Below are positions 1 through 8,286 of a stretch of 40,161 bases of DNA, one piece after another. Source of the DNA: CAZPZR01 sp964591105 (GTDB lineage: Bacteria > Bacillota > Clostridia > Lachnospirales > Lachnospiraceae); the NCBI GenBank assembly GCA_964591105.1, contig CAZPZR010000009.1:1-40161 (forward strand), read 5' to 3'. The position numbers and the translations under genes were made by a program. Each line of letters starts with the position of its first letter. Position 1 is the stretch's first letter. The notes beneath the pieces were generated by a model. The model made no database searches, was not told the origin of the DNA, and saw only the letters and a program-made list of their open reading frames with translations.

Positions 1-96
1 TGGTGTAATAGGGTAAATTGCTGCAACTTCTGTATATGCATATGATGCATGAGCTGCTGCCTGGTTACCGTCCATGGTCTTCATTTTTCTTGCCAT
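1..96 (-). CDS. nifJ: pyruvate:ferredoxin (flavodoxin) oxidoreductase, N-terminal fragment
   Basis: Only the first 32 codons are inside the window; the gene runs off the left edge. The translated start (MARKMKTMDGNQAAAHASYA, then YTEVAAIYPITP) matches the N-terminus of single-chain pyruvate:ferredoxin oxidoreductases, where the TDGN-like segment and the YPITP motif belong to the first TPP/pyruvate-binding domain. The enzyme converts pyruvate and CoA to acetyl-CoA, CO2 and reduced ferredoxin in the cytoplasm of anaerobes. A GGAGG ribosome binding site lies 9 bases before the ATG, and a promoter candidate is at 150-178. Cofactor-binding and Fe-S domains are outside the window, so intactness cannot be judged. 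Confidence 0.9.
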   Translation of the reverse strand, partial: MARKMKTMDGNQAAAHASYAYTEVAAIYPITP

Positions 97-149
97 TTCC
101 GTTTTCCTCCTTTATTTATACAAATTATTGTAATTTGACATGTACAATT

Positions 150-178
150 ATTATATCGCTTGACCATGTAAAAGTCTA
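150..178 (-). promoter_or_regulatory. sigma-A promoter for nifJ
   Basis: On the minus strand a TAGACT -35 (173-178) and a TATAAT -10 (150-155) are separated by 17 bases. This gives an untranslated leader of about 45 bases before the nifJ ATG at 96. The -10 is consensus and the -35 matches 4 of 6 positions. Confidence 0.6.
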
Positions 179-308
179 GTCATTCTTAGCTTTTCTTTGT
201 TCCTTTTTCCATACAAAAATCTGTGCACGCTTTCTTCTTTTCATCAAATTGCACAAAATACGGATTGATTTTTTTTAACATCTGCCAGTTAAATTTTCTG
301 TATCTTTC

Positions 309-337
309 TTGACACAAATTGAATAATGAGTTATATT
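309..337 (+). promoter_or_regulatory. consensus sigma-A promoter in the gap before the NSS transporter
   Basis: TTGACA (309-314), a 17-base spacer and TATATT (332-337) form a near-perfect promoter on the plus strand, with a predicted start near 344. It is followed within about 20 bases by an intrinsic terminator at 361-396. It therefore makes either a roughly 50-base RNA or an attenuated leader for the transporter gene that starts at 546. Confidence 0.7.
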
Positions 338-360
338 GAAAAAGAGGATTTGACAGAGTA

Positions 361-396
361 AAGGTGCTCTCACACGAAAGTGAGCGCACCTTTTTT
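361..396 (+). terminator. intrinsic terminator or attenuator before the NSS transporter
   Basis: An 11-position stem (363-373 with 380-390, one internal T/C mismatch) closes on an ACGAAA loop and runs straight into six T residues. No plus-strand gene precedes it in the window, so the only visible transcript it can stop begins at the promoter at 309-337. The rest of the 97-545 gap holds the nifJ promoter and an AT-rich stretch with a short ATATTC/GAATAT inverted repeat near 398-421. No gene is visible there. Confidence 0.75.
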
Positions 397-545
397 ATAT
401 ATTCTTTTATTTTCAGAATATATTTTCTTTTTCCGTATCTAGTTATGAAAATATCCCATCTTTTTAGTCTTCTCCATCATTTTCATTTCTTTTTACTGAA
501 TTAGTACTCTTAAAAATCAAAAATTAGAGAGATTGGAGTGTTGTT

Positions 546-1925
546 ATGGGTAGCACAGAGAAAAAGAGCAGTGCAAATTTCGGATCGCGTTTTGGTTATA
601 TTATGGTAGCTGCGGGCGCTGCAATAGGACTTGGTAACATTTGGAAATTCCCTTATCTGGCGTACGGCGGAGGTGGCGGAGCCTTCATCGTTGTTTATAT
701 CATTCTTGCCTTTGTTCTTGGTCACCCACTTGTAGAGATGGAGACTGCAATTGGACGTCACGGAAGAACAAACGCAATTGATGCATATGGTGTTACAAAA
801 CCTAAGTGGAAATGTGCTGGACTTGTCACAGTTATATGTGCATCTTTAATTGATATGTACTATATCATTGTTAGTGGCTATGTTCTAAAGTATGCAATCA
901 CTTTTTTACTCGGTGGAAATTTTGGTGCGGACAAAACTGCTTTTTATAATGATTTTATTTCTGACCCAATTCGTCCACTTATTTACGCATCTATTCTTAT
1001 GTTACTTATTGTTGTTCTCCTAGCACGTGGAATTACGGACCTCGTTGAAAAAGTCACCAAGGTTATCATGCCATTGCTTTTTGTTTTCCTTTTAGTCTGT
1101 GGTTTTTGGGCATTATTCTCCTTCGAAGGTGCCATAGATGGATTAAAATTTTACTTAATTCCTAACTTTTCACATTTCACATGGAAAACTTTTGCGGATG
1201 CTTGTGTACAGGTAATGTTCTCTGTTGGTGTTGGCTGGTCTATCTTTACTACTTTAGGGGCAAGTCTTAGTGATGGTTCTAATATCCGTCAAGATGCAAT
1301 GATGATTACCATTTGCGACACAATTGTAGCTTTAACAGCTGGTTTTGTTATTATTCCTTCTGTAGTTGGTTCTGGTTCTGAAATGGCTGCTGGTCCTTCA
1401 CTGGTATTCCTTGCAATGACAGAGATTTTCACACAAATGCCAGGTGGAAATATTGTTGGATTCCTTTTCTTTACAGCAATTATTTTTGCAGTATTATCTA
1501 CATATTTTACAATTTTGGAAATTCCAGCTAAGTGTGTAGAAGAGAAACTTCATTTATCTCACAAAAAAGCAACTTGGATTACAGCCATCGTTATTATGAT
1601 TGGTGGGGTTTTCTGTTCCTTAAGTCAAGGTTATGGTATCTTGAGTGGTGTTAATATGCCTTGGTGGTCTTTCGAATCTGGTATCATTTACTACAATATC
1701 TACGATTGGGTAGATTGCTTATCTGGTTATGTATTACTTCCACTTGGTTGTCTTTTGACTACTTTCTACTGCATCAAGGGTTGGGGATATAAGGGATACG
1801 AAAGTGAACTCACCCACGATGGACGTGATGGCAAGCTTTCTACCTACGATAAAGTAATTATGACAGTGGTTGTTCCTCTATTAACAGCAATCGTTATTTT
1901 GAACTGTTTCGGATTTATCCAATAA
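546..1925 (+). CDS. neurotransmitter:Na+ symporter (NSS/SNF) family amino-acid transporter
   Basis: A 459-residue polytopic inner-membrane protein of the LeuT/MhsT/Tyt1 family, which couples Na+ entry to uptake of amino acids or related amines. Transmembrane segment 1 carries the family signature (GLGNIWKFPYLAYGGGGGAF, residues 28-47), with the unwound GxGNxWxFPY region that lines the Na+ and substrate sites. About 11-12 hydrophobic segments follow, which is normal for bacterial NSS proteins. A GGAG ribosome binding site lies 7 bases before the ATG. The gene stands alone between a promoter-terminator leader (309-396) and its own terminator (1942-1972). The substrate cannot be read from the sequence; hydrophobic or aromatic amino acids are common in this family. 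Confidence 0.9.
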   Translation: MGSTEKKSSANFGSRFGYIMVAAGAAIGLGNIWKFPYLAYGGGGGAFIVVYIILAFVLGHPLVEMETAIGRHGRTNAIDAYGVTKPKWKCAGLVTVICASLIDMYYIIVSGYVLKYAITFLLGGNFGADKTAFYNDFISDPIRPLIYASILMLLIVVLLARGITDLVEKVTKVIMPLLFVFLLVCGFWALFSFEGAIDGLKFYLIPNFSHFTWKTFADACVQVMFSVGVGWSIFTTLGASLSDGSNIRQDAMMITICDTIVALTAGFVIIPSVVGSGSEMAAGPSLVFLAMTEIFTQMPGGNIVGFLFFTAIIFAVLSTYFTILEIPAKCVEEKLHLSHKKATWITAIVIMIGGVFCSLSQGYGILSGVNMPWWSFESGIIYYNIYDWVDCLSGYVLLPLGCLLTTFYCIKGWGYKGYESELTHDGRDGKLSTYDKVIMTVVVPLLTAIVILNCFGFIQ

Positions 1926-1941
1926 TTCAGGATATAAGAAT

Positions 1942-1972
1942 GGGCGAGGTTTCAAAACCTCGCCCTCTTTTT
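1942..1972 (+). terminator. intrinsic terminator after the NSS transporter
   Basis: GGGCGAGGTT and AACCTCGCCC form a perfect 10-bp stem with a four-base loop, followed by TCTTTTT on the plus strand. The lgt stop codon on the other strand begins at once (1971). The same hairpin may also stop the minus-strand operon, although its U-tract in that direction (ATTCTTAT) is poorer. Confidence 0.9.
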
Positions 1973-2828
1973 AAGCTTTTTTTATTCGAATTCGCTGAAT
2001 AATAATCAATAACACAGATACAACCACTAATGTTCCAGCCAAAAGCTGTGACACTGGAAATTCCGTACCAGGAATCAAAAGCTGATCTGTTCTCAAGCCT
2101 TCAATCCACACACGTCCAAGTCCATAACCAAACAAGTACAGTAAAAATACTTCTCCGTCAAACTTTTTATGTGTTCGATATAACAACAGTAAAATCAATA
2201 CTCCCATGCACCATAAGGACTCATACAAAAACGTTGGATGAACTTGTATATAGGACACTCCATCTACTACTTCCAAGTGCTCACGCATCATTTCAGTAAT
2301 GTCTGATGCCCGGACTGCATCAACCGGAAGTTTCATTGCCAACAGACTGTCTGTATATTCACCAAAGGCCTCTCGGTTAAAGAAGTTCCCCCAACGTCCA
2401 ATCATCTGCCCGGCAACGAGTCCTAAGCATGCAGTGTCAAATAGTAACGGTGCTGATAACTGTTTCACTTTTGCAAAAATAATCACTGTAATGACTGCTG
2501 CAATAATCCCTCCATAAATTGCAAGACCACCTTCGCGAATATTAAAAATACTCTTCCAGTCATCCTTATACATTTCCCAGGAGAATGCTACGTAATAGAT
2601 TCTCGCTCCAATGATGGAACATACTACAGCATACATTGCAAGATCCAAGTAATCATCTGGATTCTGTTCGCTTCGTCGTGCTTCTGCACAGGCAATCATA
2701 ATGCCCACCAAAATCCCCACTCCGATAATCATACCGTAAAAGGCAATATCAAATCCACGGATTGAAATATGGTCTCCCACTGACTGCAAACAGATTCCCA
2801 AATTCGGAAACTCTATCGCTTTATGCAT
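1971..2828 (-). CDS. lgt: prolipoprotein diacylglyceryl transferase
   Basis: A 285-residue integral membrane enzyme that moves diacylglyceryl from phosphatidylglycerol to the lipobox cysteine of prelipoproteins, the first step of lipoprotein maturation. The family signature GRWGNFFNREAFG is at about residues 144-156 and includes the conserved Arg and Glu. The segment REGGLAIYGG near 98-107 corresponds to the HGGL region of other Lgt proteins, with Glu in place of His. About seven membrane segments are visible. It is the last gene of the minus-strand cluster, 14 bases after ychF, and ends against a terminator hairpin. The length is normal for the family. Confidence 0.95.
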   Translation of the reverse strand: MHKAIEFPNLGICLQSVGDHISIRGFDIAFYGMIIGVGILVGIMIACAEARRSEQNPDDYLDLAMYAVVCSIIGARIYYVAFSWEMYKDDWKSIFNIREGGLAIYGGIIAAVITVIIFAKVKQLSAPLLFDTACLGLVAGQMIGRWGNFFNREAFGEYTDSLLAMKLPVDAVRASDITEMMREHLEVVDGVSYIQVHPTFLYESLWCMGVLILLLLYRTHKKFDGEVFLLYLFGYGLGRVWIEGLRTDQLLIPGTEFPVSQLLAGTLVVVSVLLIIIQRIRIKKA

Positions 2829-2842
2829 CTTTTCTTTCCTTC

Positions 2843-3943
2843 CTATACATTAAAACGGAACAGCATGATGTCTCCATCTTTTACAACATATTCTTTTCCT
2901 TCCAGTCGAACAAGACCTTTTTCTTTTGCTGCTGTATGAGAACCACATGCAATCAAATCATCATAAGCTACAACTTCTGCACGGATAAATCCACGTTCAA
3001 AGTCTGTATGAATTTTTCCAGCTGCCTGTGGTGCTTTTGTTCCAATTGTGATTGTCCAAGCACGAACTTCTGGTTCTCCTGCTGTAAGGTAACTGATCAG
3101 TCCTAACAATTTATAGCTTGCTTTGATCAGTTTTTCCAATCCTGATTCAGATAATCCCAAATCTTCTAAGAACATTTTCTTTTCATCATCATCAAGTTCT
3201 GCAATTTCCTGCTCAATCTGTGCACATACAACGAATACTTCGCTTCCTTCTGTTGCTGCATATTCACGTACTTTCTGCACGCCTTCATTTTCTGCACCAT
3301 CATCTGCCAAGTCATCTTCCGCTACGTTTGCTGCGTAAATCACTGGTTTGTATGTCAACAGATTATATCCTGCCAACCATTCTTCTTCCTCTTCATCTTC
3401 ACAATCTGCAAATGTTTTTGCAAGATGTCCATCTTCCAGGTATGCTTTTACTTTCTCTAATAATTTTAATTCTTTTGCTGCTGTTTTGTCATTTCTTGCT
3501 ACTTTTGTTGTTTTCGCAATTCTTCTCTCAAGAATTTCAATGTCTGAGAAAATAAGTTCGAAATTGATTGTCTCAATATCACGAAGTGGGTTAATATTTC
3601 CATCTACATGCACAATGTTGCTGTCTTCGAAGCAGCGAACTACATGTACGATTGCATCTACTTCACGGATATTTGCAAGGAACTGATTACCAAGTCCTTC
3701 TCCTTTGGATGCCCCTTTTACAAGTCCAGCAATATCTACGAATTCAATTGCTGCTGGAATAATTTTCTTTGTATTGTACATCTTTCCAAGTACATTCAGA
3801 CGTTCATCTGGAACTGTAACTACACCTACGTTTGGGTCAATTGTACAGAATGGGTAGTTTGCTGATTCTGCTCCAGCTTTTGTAAGTGAATTAAAAAGTG
3901 TACTCTTCCCTACATTTGGAAGTCCTACGATACCTAATTTCAT
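2843..3943 (-). CDS. ychF: Obg-family P-loop ATPase YchF
   Basis: A 366-residue cytoplasmic NTPase of the Obg/TRAFAC class that binds ribosomes and, unlike its relatives, prefers ATP. The G1 loop GLPNVGKST starts at residue 6, and the YchF-type segment NYPFCTIDPNVGVV follows near residue 30. The DIAG G3-type motif is near residue 70. A helical insertion occupies the middle, and a C-terminal TGS domain (about 280-366) ends in DGDIMLFRFNV, as in the family. Length is standard. It lies 25 bases downstream of thiN and 14 bases before lgt on the same strand, so co-transcription is likely. An AGGAGG-like ribosome binding site precedes the ATG. Confidence 0.95.
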   Translation of the reverse strand: MKLGIVGLPNVGKSTLFNSLTKAGAESANYPFCTIDPNVGVVTVPDERLNVLGKMYNTKKIIPAAIEFVDIAGLVKGASKGEGLGNQFLANIREVDAIVHVVRCFEDSNIVHVDGNINPLRDIETINFELIFSDIEILERRIAKTTKVARNDKTAAKELKLLEKVKAYLEDGHLAKTFADCEDEEEEEWLAGYNLLTYKPVIYAANVAEDDLADDGAENEGVQKVREYAATEGSEVFVVCAQIEQEIAELDDDEKKMFLEDLGLSESGLEKLIKASYKLLGLISYLTAGEPEVRAWTITIGTKAPQAAGKIHTDFERGFIRAEVVAYDDLIACGSHTAAKEKGLVRLEGKEYVVKDGDIMLFRFNV

Positions 3944-3968
3944 ATTCTTAAATTCCTCCTCGGTTCTT

Positions 3969-4625
3969 CTATTTATCTTTTGTCTCCATCAGGATCACAA
4001 TTCCTGATAAGAAGTCAATTACAACTTCATCTTCTACAATCTGGTTGCTGACGCACAGACTATCATATGGTGTCAATGTATGATTATGCAGGGGATATTT
4101 TGCACCCTCGATATTAAAGGCCAACACTTCCTGACATAATGGAAACACAGAAAAATATGTTCCATATGCTTCTGCCCTTTTCAGCACAGTTCTTCCATTT
4201 ATAAGCGAAATTCGATTCTGGCCATCCAAAATCACAGCATGAACTCCTGCTTTCAATGGAATCGCAAGTGATTGAACATTTGCCCACAGATGATCCACGC
4301 GACCTCCGGTAGCTCCGAGAATCACAATCTCTTTTGCTCCCAAAGTCATTGCCAAACGAATAGCTATCTCTGTATCCGAGGCATCTTTCACTGGATTATA
4401 CTCACGAATCGGAACATTAGTCTGCGTGCGATAATATTCTGCTACTTCTGCATCTACACTATCAAAATCTCCAACGATATAATTTGGCATAATCTGATGT
4501 TTATAAAGAAATTCCATCCCCTTATCCACACCAATCACACAATGCACATCCTCTTGTCCCAAAGTTTCAAGGGTGAGTGATTCTTCCAGTTCTCCACCAC
4601 TTACAATTACAATCCGCTTACTCAT
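3969..4625 (-). CDS. thiN: thiamine diphosphokinase
   Basis: A 218-residue cytoplasmic enzyme that makes thiamine diphosphate from thiamine and ATP. The catalytic-domain motifs of the family are visible: GVDKG near residue 33, GDFDSVD near 52-58, and KDASDTEIA near 80-88, whose aspartates bind Mg-ATP. GATGGRVDHLWAN near 103-115 is also a hallmark. The shorter C-terminal part is the thiamine-binding beta domain. The start overlaps the end of rpe by 8 bases, indicating translational coupling. The position right after rsgA-rpe is the usual one in Firmicutes. Confidence 0.93.
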   Translation of the reverse strand: MSKRIVIVSGGELEESLTLETLGQEDVHCVIGVDKGMEFLYKHQIMPNYIVGDFDSVDAEVAEYYRTQTNVPIREYNPVKDASDTEIAIRLAMTLGAKEIVILGATGGRVDHLWANVQSLAIPLKAGVHAVILDGQNRISLINGRTVLKRAEAYGTYFSVFPLCQEVLAFNIEGAKYPLHNHTLTPYDSLCVSNQIVEDEVVIDFLSGIVILMETKDK

Positions 4626-5280
4626 AGCTCTTCAAAATCTCCATAAAGTCTTTGGTATTCTGCTTTGCGTCTCCTTTGAAGCATGCAGAACCTGCTACAA
4701 TAATATTCGCTCCTGCATCTAAAACCTCTCTGACATTTGTCAAATAGATACCACCATCTACCTGGATATCTACATTCAGATTCTGATCATTGATCATCTG
4801 ACGAATTTCGCGGATTTTTTCTAAAGATTCTGGAATGAATTTCTGTCCGCCAAATCCTGGATGTACACTCATTACAAGTACCATATCAACATCAGCTAAT
4901 AAATCTTTCAGTGTTTCAGCTTTTGTATCTGGGCAAATAGAAATTCCTACTCCCATTCCACATTCGCGGATTTTTGCAATTGTAGCTTTTACGTCTTCAC
5001 AAGCTTCTAAGTGAACCGTTACAGAATCTGCACCAGCTTCCTTAAATGCCTCAATATAACGGATTGGTTCCTGCACCATCAAATGTGCATCCATCACCTG
5101 TTCTGTTGCATTGTGAATGGATTTTAATACAGGCATTCCAAATGAGATACTTGGAACAAACATTCCATCCATAACATCAAAGTGGATATACTCCGCTCCC
5201 CCGTCTTCTGTTAACTTCATCTGTTCTCCCAAACATTTAAAATCTGCGGATAAAATGGAAGGGGCAAAAATGTACTTCAT
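4618..5280 (-). CDS. rpe: ribulose-phosphate 3-epimerase
   Basis: A 220-residue TIM-barrel enzyme of the pentose phosphate pathway that interconverts ribulose-5-phosphate and xylulose-5-phosphate. Active-site motifs appear in order: PSILSADF near the N-terminus, HFDVMDGMFVPSISFG (about residues 33-48, metal-ligand His and Asp), DAHLMV, SVHPGFGGQKF (phosphate-binding region) and VDGGI with the catalytic Asp near residue 175. Length is typical. It follows rsgA by 3 bases and overlaps thiN by 8. Confidence 0.96.
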   Translation of the reverse strand: MKYIFAPSILSADFKCLGEQMKLTEDGGAEYIHFDVMDGMFVPSISFGMPVLKSIHNATEQVMDAHLMVQEPIRYIEAFKEAGADSVTVHLEACEDVKATIAKIRECGMGVGISICPDTKAETLKDLLADVDMVLVMSVHPGFGGQKFIPESLEKIREIRQMINDQNLNVDIQVDGGIYLTNVREVLDAGANIIVAGSACFKGDAKQNTKDFMEILKSYE

Positions 5281-5283
5281 AAC

Positions 5284-6162
5284 TTAGTACCTCCTCTTTT
5301 CTTTCAACTCTTGATACATTTCTTTATAATCTTCATAACGAATCTCATGAATTTTTCCAGCCTTTACAGCTTCTTTCACCGCACACTCCGGCTCATGGAC
5401 ATGGTCACAACCGTGGAATCTGCACTCACCTTCAAACGGATAAAATTCCGGAAAATATTCTTTTAATTCTTCTTTTTCAAAATCATTGACATACAGCGAA
5501 CTGAATCCCGGCGTATCCATGATATAGGAATCCTCATCGATTGGAAATAACTCCGAATGTCTCGTTGTATGCTTTCCTCGTTCAATCTTGCGACTAATAT
5601 CTCCAGTCTCCATCTTTGCTTCTGGCTGAAGAATATTGATGATTGAAGATTTCCCAACTCCAGATGGTCCTGCAATCGCTGTTGTCTTTCCCTTCAGAAG
5701 TTTGCGAATCTCTTCGATATTTTTTTCCTCTTTTGCACTGACAAACACACATGGATATTCACAAGGTTCATAAACTTTCCTCAGTTCCTCCACTTGCGTC
5801 TCTTCAGCAATATCTTCTTTGTTAAAACACAAAACAATAGGAATTTCCTTTTTCTCCATCATCACTAGAAATCGATTCAGCAAATTGTAATGTGGACTTG
5901 GCTTTGTAATTGCAAATACCACCAACGCCTGATCAATGTTCGCAACTGCTGGGCGGATGAGTTCATTCTTCCTATCGCAAATCTTCACGATATTCCCTGT
6001 TTTTTCTTCTTCACTCAGCACTTCGATCTCGACATTATCTCCTACCAGAGGCTTAATCTTTGATTTTCTAAAAATTCCTTTTGCTTTACACTCATAAACA
6101 CCGAATTCTACTACGTGAACATAGTAGAATCCGGCAATTCCTTTTACTATCTTTCCTTGCAT
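5284..6162 (-). CDS. rsgA: ribosome small subunit-dependent GTPase A
   Basis: A 292-residue circularly permuted GTPase that acts late in 30S subunit assembly. The order shows the permutation: an N-terminal OB-fold (about 1-70), then FNKED (G4) near residue 115, then the P-loop GPSGVGKSS near 165-173, then DTPGFSS (G3) near 215. The C-terminus has the zinc-binding knuckle with Cys and His ligands (CRFHGCDHVHEPEC). It is placed directly behind the PASTA kinase gene, as in many Firmicutes, with 3 bases between them. Confidence 0.96.
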   Translation of the reverse strand: MQGKIVKGIAGFYYVHVVEFGVYECKAKGIFRKSKIKPLVGDNVEIEVLSEEEKTGNIVKICDRKNELIRPAVANIDQALVVFAITKPSPHYNLLNRFLVMMEKKEIPIVLCFNKEDIAEETQVEELRKVYEPCEYPCVFVSAKEEKNIEEIRKLLKGKTTAIAGPSGVGKSSIINILQPEAKMETGDISRKIERGKHTTRHSELFPIDEDSYIMDTPGFSSLYVNDFEKEELKEYFPEFYPFEGECRFHGCDHVHEPECAVKEAVKAGKIHEIRYEDYKEMYQELKEKRRY

Positions 6163-6165
6163 CTC

Positions 6166-8286
6166 TTATTCTTCTTCTATTTCGTCATCCACAGGTGCGC
6201 TATAACCCTTACTGATCCAAATTGTAATTGCAGTTCCTTTTTTCACACTTGCATTATATGGAGACCATCTGCTGACATATCCAACTGCTTCGTCGCTTTC
6301 TTCTTCTCCACCTTTTTTCGCAGTTAATCCGTAGCTTTCCAACAAAGCTTTTGCCTGTTCGTAAGTCATACCACTGAGATTTGGAACATCAATCTTTTCT
6401 TCTGGTTTCTTACCTTTACTTACAACCAGATCAACCACTGTTCCATCTGAAACTTTTGTTCCTGCTTTTACACTCTGTGACACAACTTTTCCTTTTGCAA
6501 CGCTGTCGTCATAATCATACGTTACTGTTCCAACTTTCAGTCCTTTATCTTTCAATGCCTTTTGTGCATCCGCGTCATTCTTTCCAACGACATTTGGAAC
6601 TTCAATTTTTTCGCTGCCCTTACTTACCTGCATTACAATTACAGTTTCTTTTGTTACACTAGATCCAGCCGCTGGTGTTGTTCCCACAACAAGTCCCTGA
6701 CCATACTCATCACTGAATACAGACTCAGAGGTTCCAACCTTCAGGCCTTCGCTCTCTAACTTCTTCTGAGCTGCGTCTTCATCCATTCCGCTCACATCTG
6801 GAACTTTGATTTCTTCTCCAATAAGTTTTGAGCTTACAACTACTTTAACTGTTGTGTTCTTATCAACCATCTCGCCAGCTTTGATATCCTGCTCACAGAC
6901 AGTTCCTTCTTCGTATTTATCAGACTCTTCACGAGAAACTACCTTGAAGCCCAATCCTAACTCATTCAGCATTTTCTTCGCGTTTTCTTCTGTTTCTCCA
7001 ACCAAATTCGGAACTTCTACCTGTTTTTCGCTTTCTTCTGCTGTAATACCAGTTCCAGCAGATTTGAAAATACCTGCTGCTTTTCCAACTGCAAAGATAA
7101 CAATGAAGATAATAATTACAACCACTACAATTGTAAGAATCTTCATAATCTTATTCATTCGAGGATTTACTTCCTCATCACCAGCACGTTTTTTTCCTTT
7201 TTTCTTTTTATAATCATCGTAGTCATCATCATAATCGTCATAATCATCATGATCATAGTCATCATCATAATCGTCGCGATACTCATCACGATCGTAATCA
7301 TCACGATCGTAATCATCATGATCATAATCATCATGATCATAATCATCATACTCATCACCATAATCATCATGGTCATCGTAATTACTGCGAATATCATCCA
7401 GCTCCTCGTCTGTAATAATCACAGTATCCGCATTACGAAGTGGTGGAATCACAACAAAGTCTCCATCTGGATTTACCAAAGAACGTTTCAAATCCTGAAT
7501 CAACGCAGTTGTATTCGCATAACGTCTCTCACCATTCTTCTGTGTACACTTTAAGATAATCTGTTCTAAGCTGTACGGAATATCTGGTACCAAATCGGAT
7601 GGTGGTGTAATTTCTTCCTGTAAATGCTTGATTGCTACGGACACAGTAGAATCTCCATCAAATGGAACCTCCCCTGTTACCATCTCAAATAATGTGATAC
7701 CGATGGAATAGATATCACTCTTCTCATCACTGAATCCACCTCTTGCCTGTTCTGGTGAAGTGTAGTGTACAGAGCCCATAGCATTAGAACTAATCGTATT
7801 CGATGTAGTTGCTTTCGCAATTCCAAAGTCTGTAACCTTTACTTTTCCATCTCTGGTGATCAAAATATTCTGTGGTTTGATGTCTCGATGAATGATGTGA
7901 GCCGCATGTGCAGCACCAATTCCGTTACACATCTGAATCGCAATACTGATTGTCTCCTTATGAGACAATCTTCCTTTGCGTGCAATATATTCTTTCAGCG
8001 TAATTCCTTCTACGAGTTCCATAACCATGTAGTATAATCCACGGTCTTCTCCTACATCGTACACATTTACAATATTCGGATTCAAAAGACCTGCTGCCGC
8101 CTGTGCTTCTGAACGGAACTTACGTACAAAATTCGCATCTTCTCTATATTCTTTCTTTAACACTTTGATTGCAACATAGCGGTTCAGCATCATGTCTCTT
8201 CCCTTATAAACATCAGCCATTCCGCCTGCTCCAACCTTGCTTAATACCTCATATCGCTTCCCAAGATAAATTCCATCTTTTACCAT
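6166..8286 (-). CDS. prkC: Ser/Thr protein kinase with PASTA domains (PrkC/StkP type)
   Basis: A 706-residue membrane receptor kinase that senses peptidoglycan fragments or lipid II and controls cell-wall growth. Kinase domain about 12-270: glycine loop GAGGMADVY, Lys41, HRD at 133-135, DFG at 153-155, activation loop rich in Thr/Ser. Residues 303-359 form an extraordinary Asp/Tyr-rich repeat (DDYD units), followed by a Lys-rich patch and one membrane helix (about 383-400). Four extracellular PASTA domains follow, beginning VEVPNLVG near 423, then IKVPDVSG, IEVPNVVG and IDVPNLSG. It overlaps the phosphatase gene by 7 bases. The number of PASTA domains is normal; the D/Y linker is unusual. Confidence 0.96.
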   Translation of the reverse strand: MVKDGIYLGKRYEVLSKVGAGGMADVYKGRDMMLNRYVAIKVLKKEYREDANFVRKFRSEAQAAAGLLNPNIVNVYDVGEDRGLYYMVMELVEGITLKEYIARKGRLSHKETISIAIQMCNGIGAAHAAHIIHRDIKPQNILITRDGKVKVTDFGIAKATTSNTISSNAMGSVHYTSPEQARGGFSDEKSDIYSIGITLFEMVTGEVPFDGDSTVSVAIKHLQEEITPPSDLVPDIPYSLEQIILKCTQKNGERRYANTTALIQDLKRSLVNPDGDFVVIPPLRNADTVIITDEELDDIRSNYDDHDDYGDEYDDYDHDDYDHDDYDRDDYDRDEYRDDYDDDYDHDDYDDYDDDYDDYKKKKGKKRAGDEEVNPRMNKIMKILTIVVVVIIIFIVIFAVGKAAGIFKSAGTGITAEESEKQVEVPNLVGETEENAKKMLNELGLGFKVVSREESDKYEEGTVCEQDIKAGEMVDKNTTVKVVVSSKLIGEEIKVPDVSGMDEDAAQKKLESEGLKVGTSESVFSDEYGQGLVVGTTPAAGSSVTKETVIVMQVSKGSEKIEVPNVVGKNDADAQKALKDKGLKVGTVTYDYDDSVAKGKVVSQSVKAGTKVSDGTVVDLVVSKGKKPEEKIDVPNLSGMTYEQAKALLESYGLTAKKGGEEESDEAVGYVSRWSPYNASVKKGTAITIWISKGYSAPVDDEIEEE
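7210..7380 (-). repeat. Asp/Tyr codon repeat inside prkC
   Basis: About 57 codons, nearly all GAY and TAY, with a few Arg and His, code for tandem DDYD/DHDDYDR units between the kinase domain and the membrane helix. The DNA is a degenerate trinucleotide/nonanucleotide repeat, so it is a candidate for slippage and length variation between strains. The long overlapping frames on both strands here are by-products of the repeat. Confidence 0.85.

Noticed and set aside
186..389. 67-codon open frame on the minus strand in the nifJ/NSS gap
   Set aside because: Its start lies inside the terminator hairpin, it has no ribosome binding site, and its sequence resembles no protein family; the region is better explained as regulatory DNA.
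7210..7380. Possible CRISPR-like array
   Set aside because: The repeat is continuous, degenerate and in frame with prkC; there are no unique spacers and no cas genes.
7167..7554. Open frames on both strands rich in Met/Ile across the D/Y repeat
   Set aside because: They are other-frame readings of the GAY/TAY repeat in prkC.
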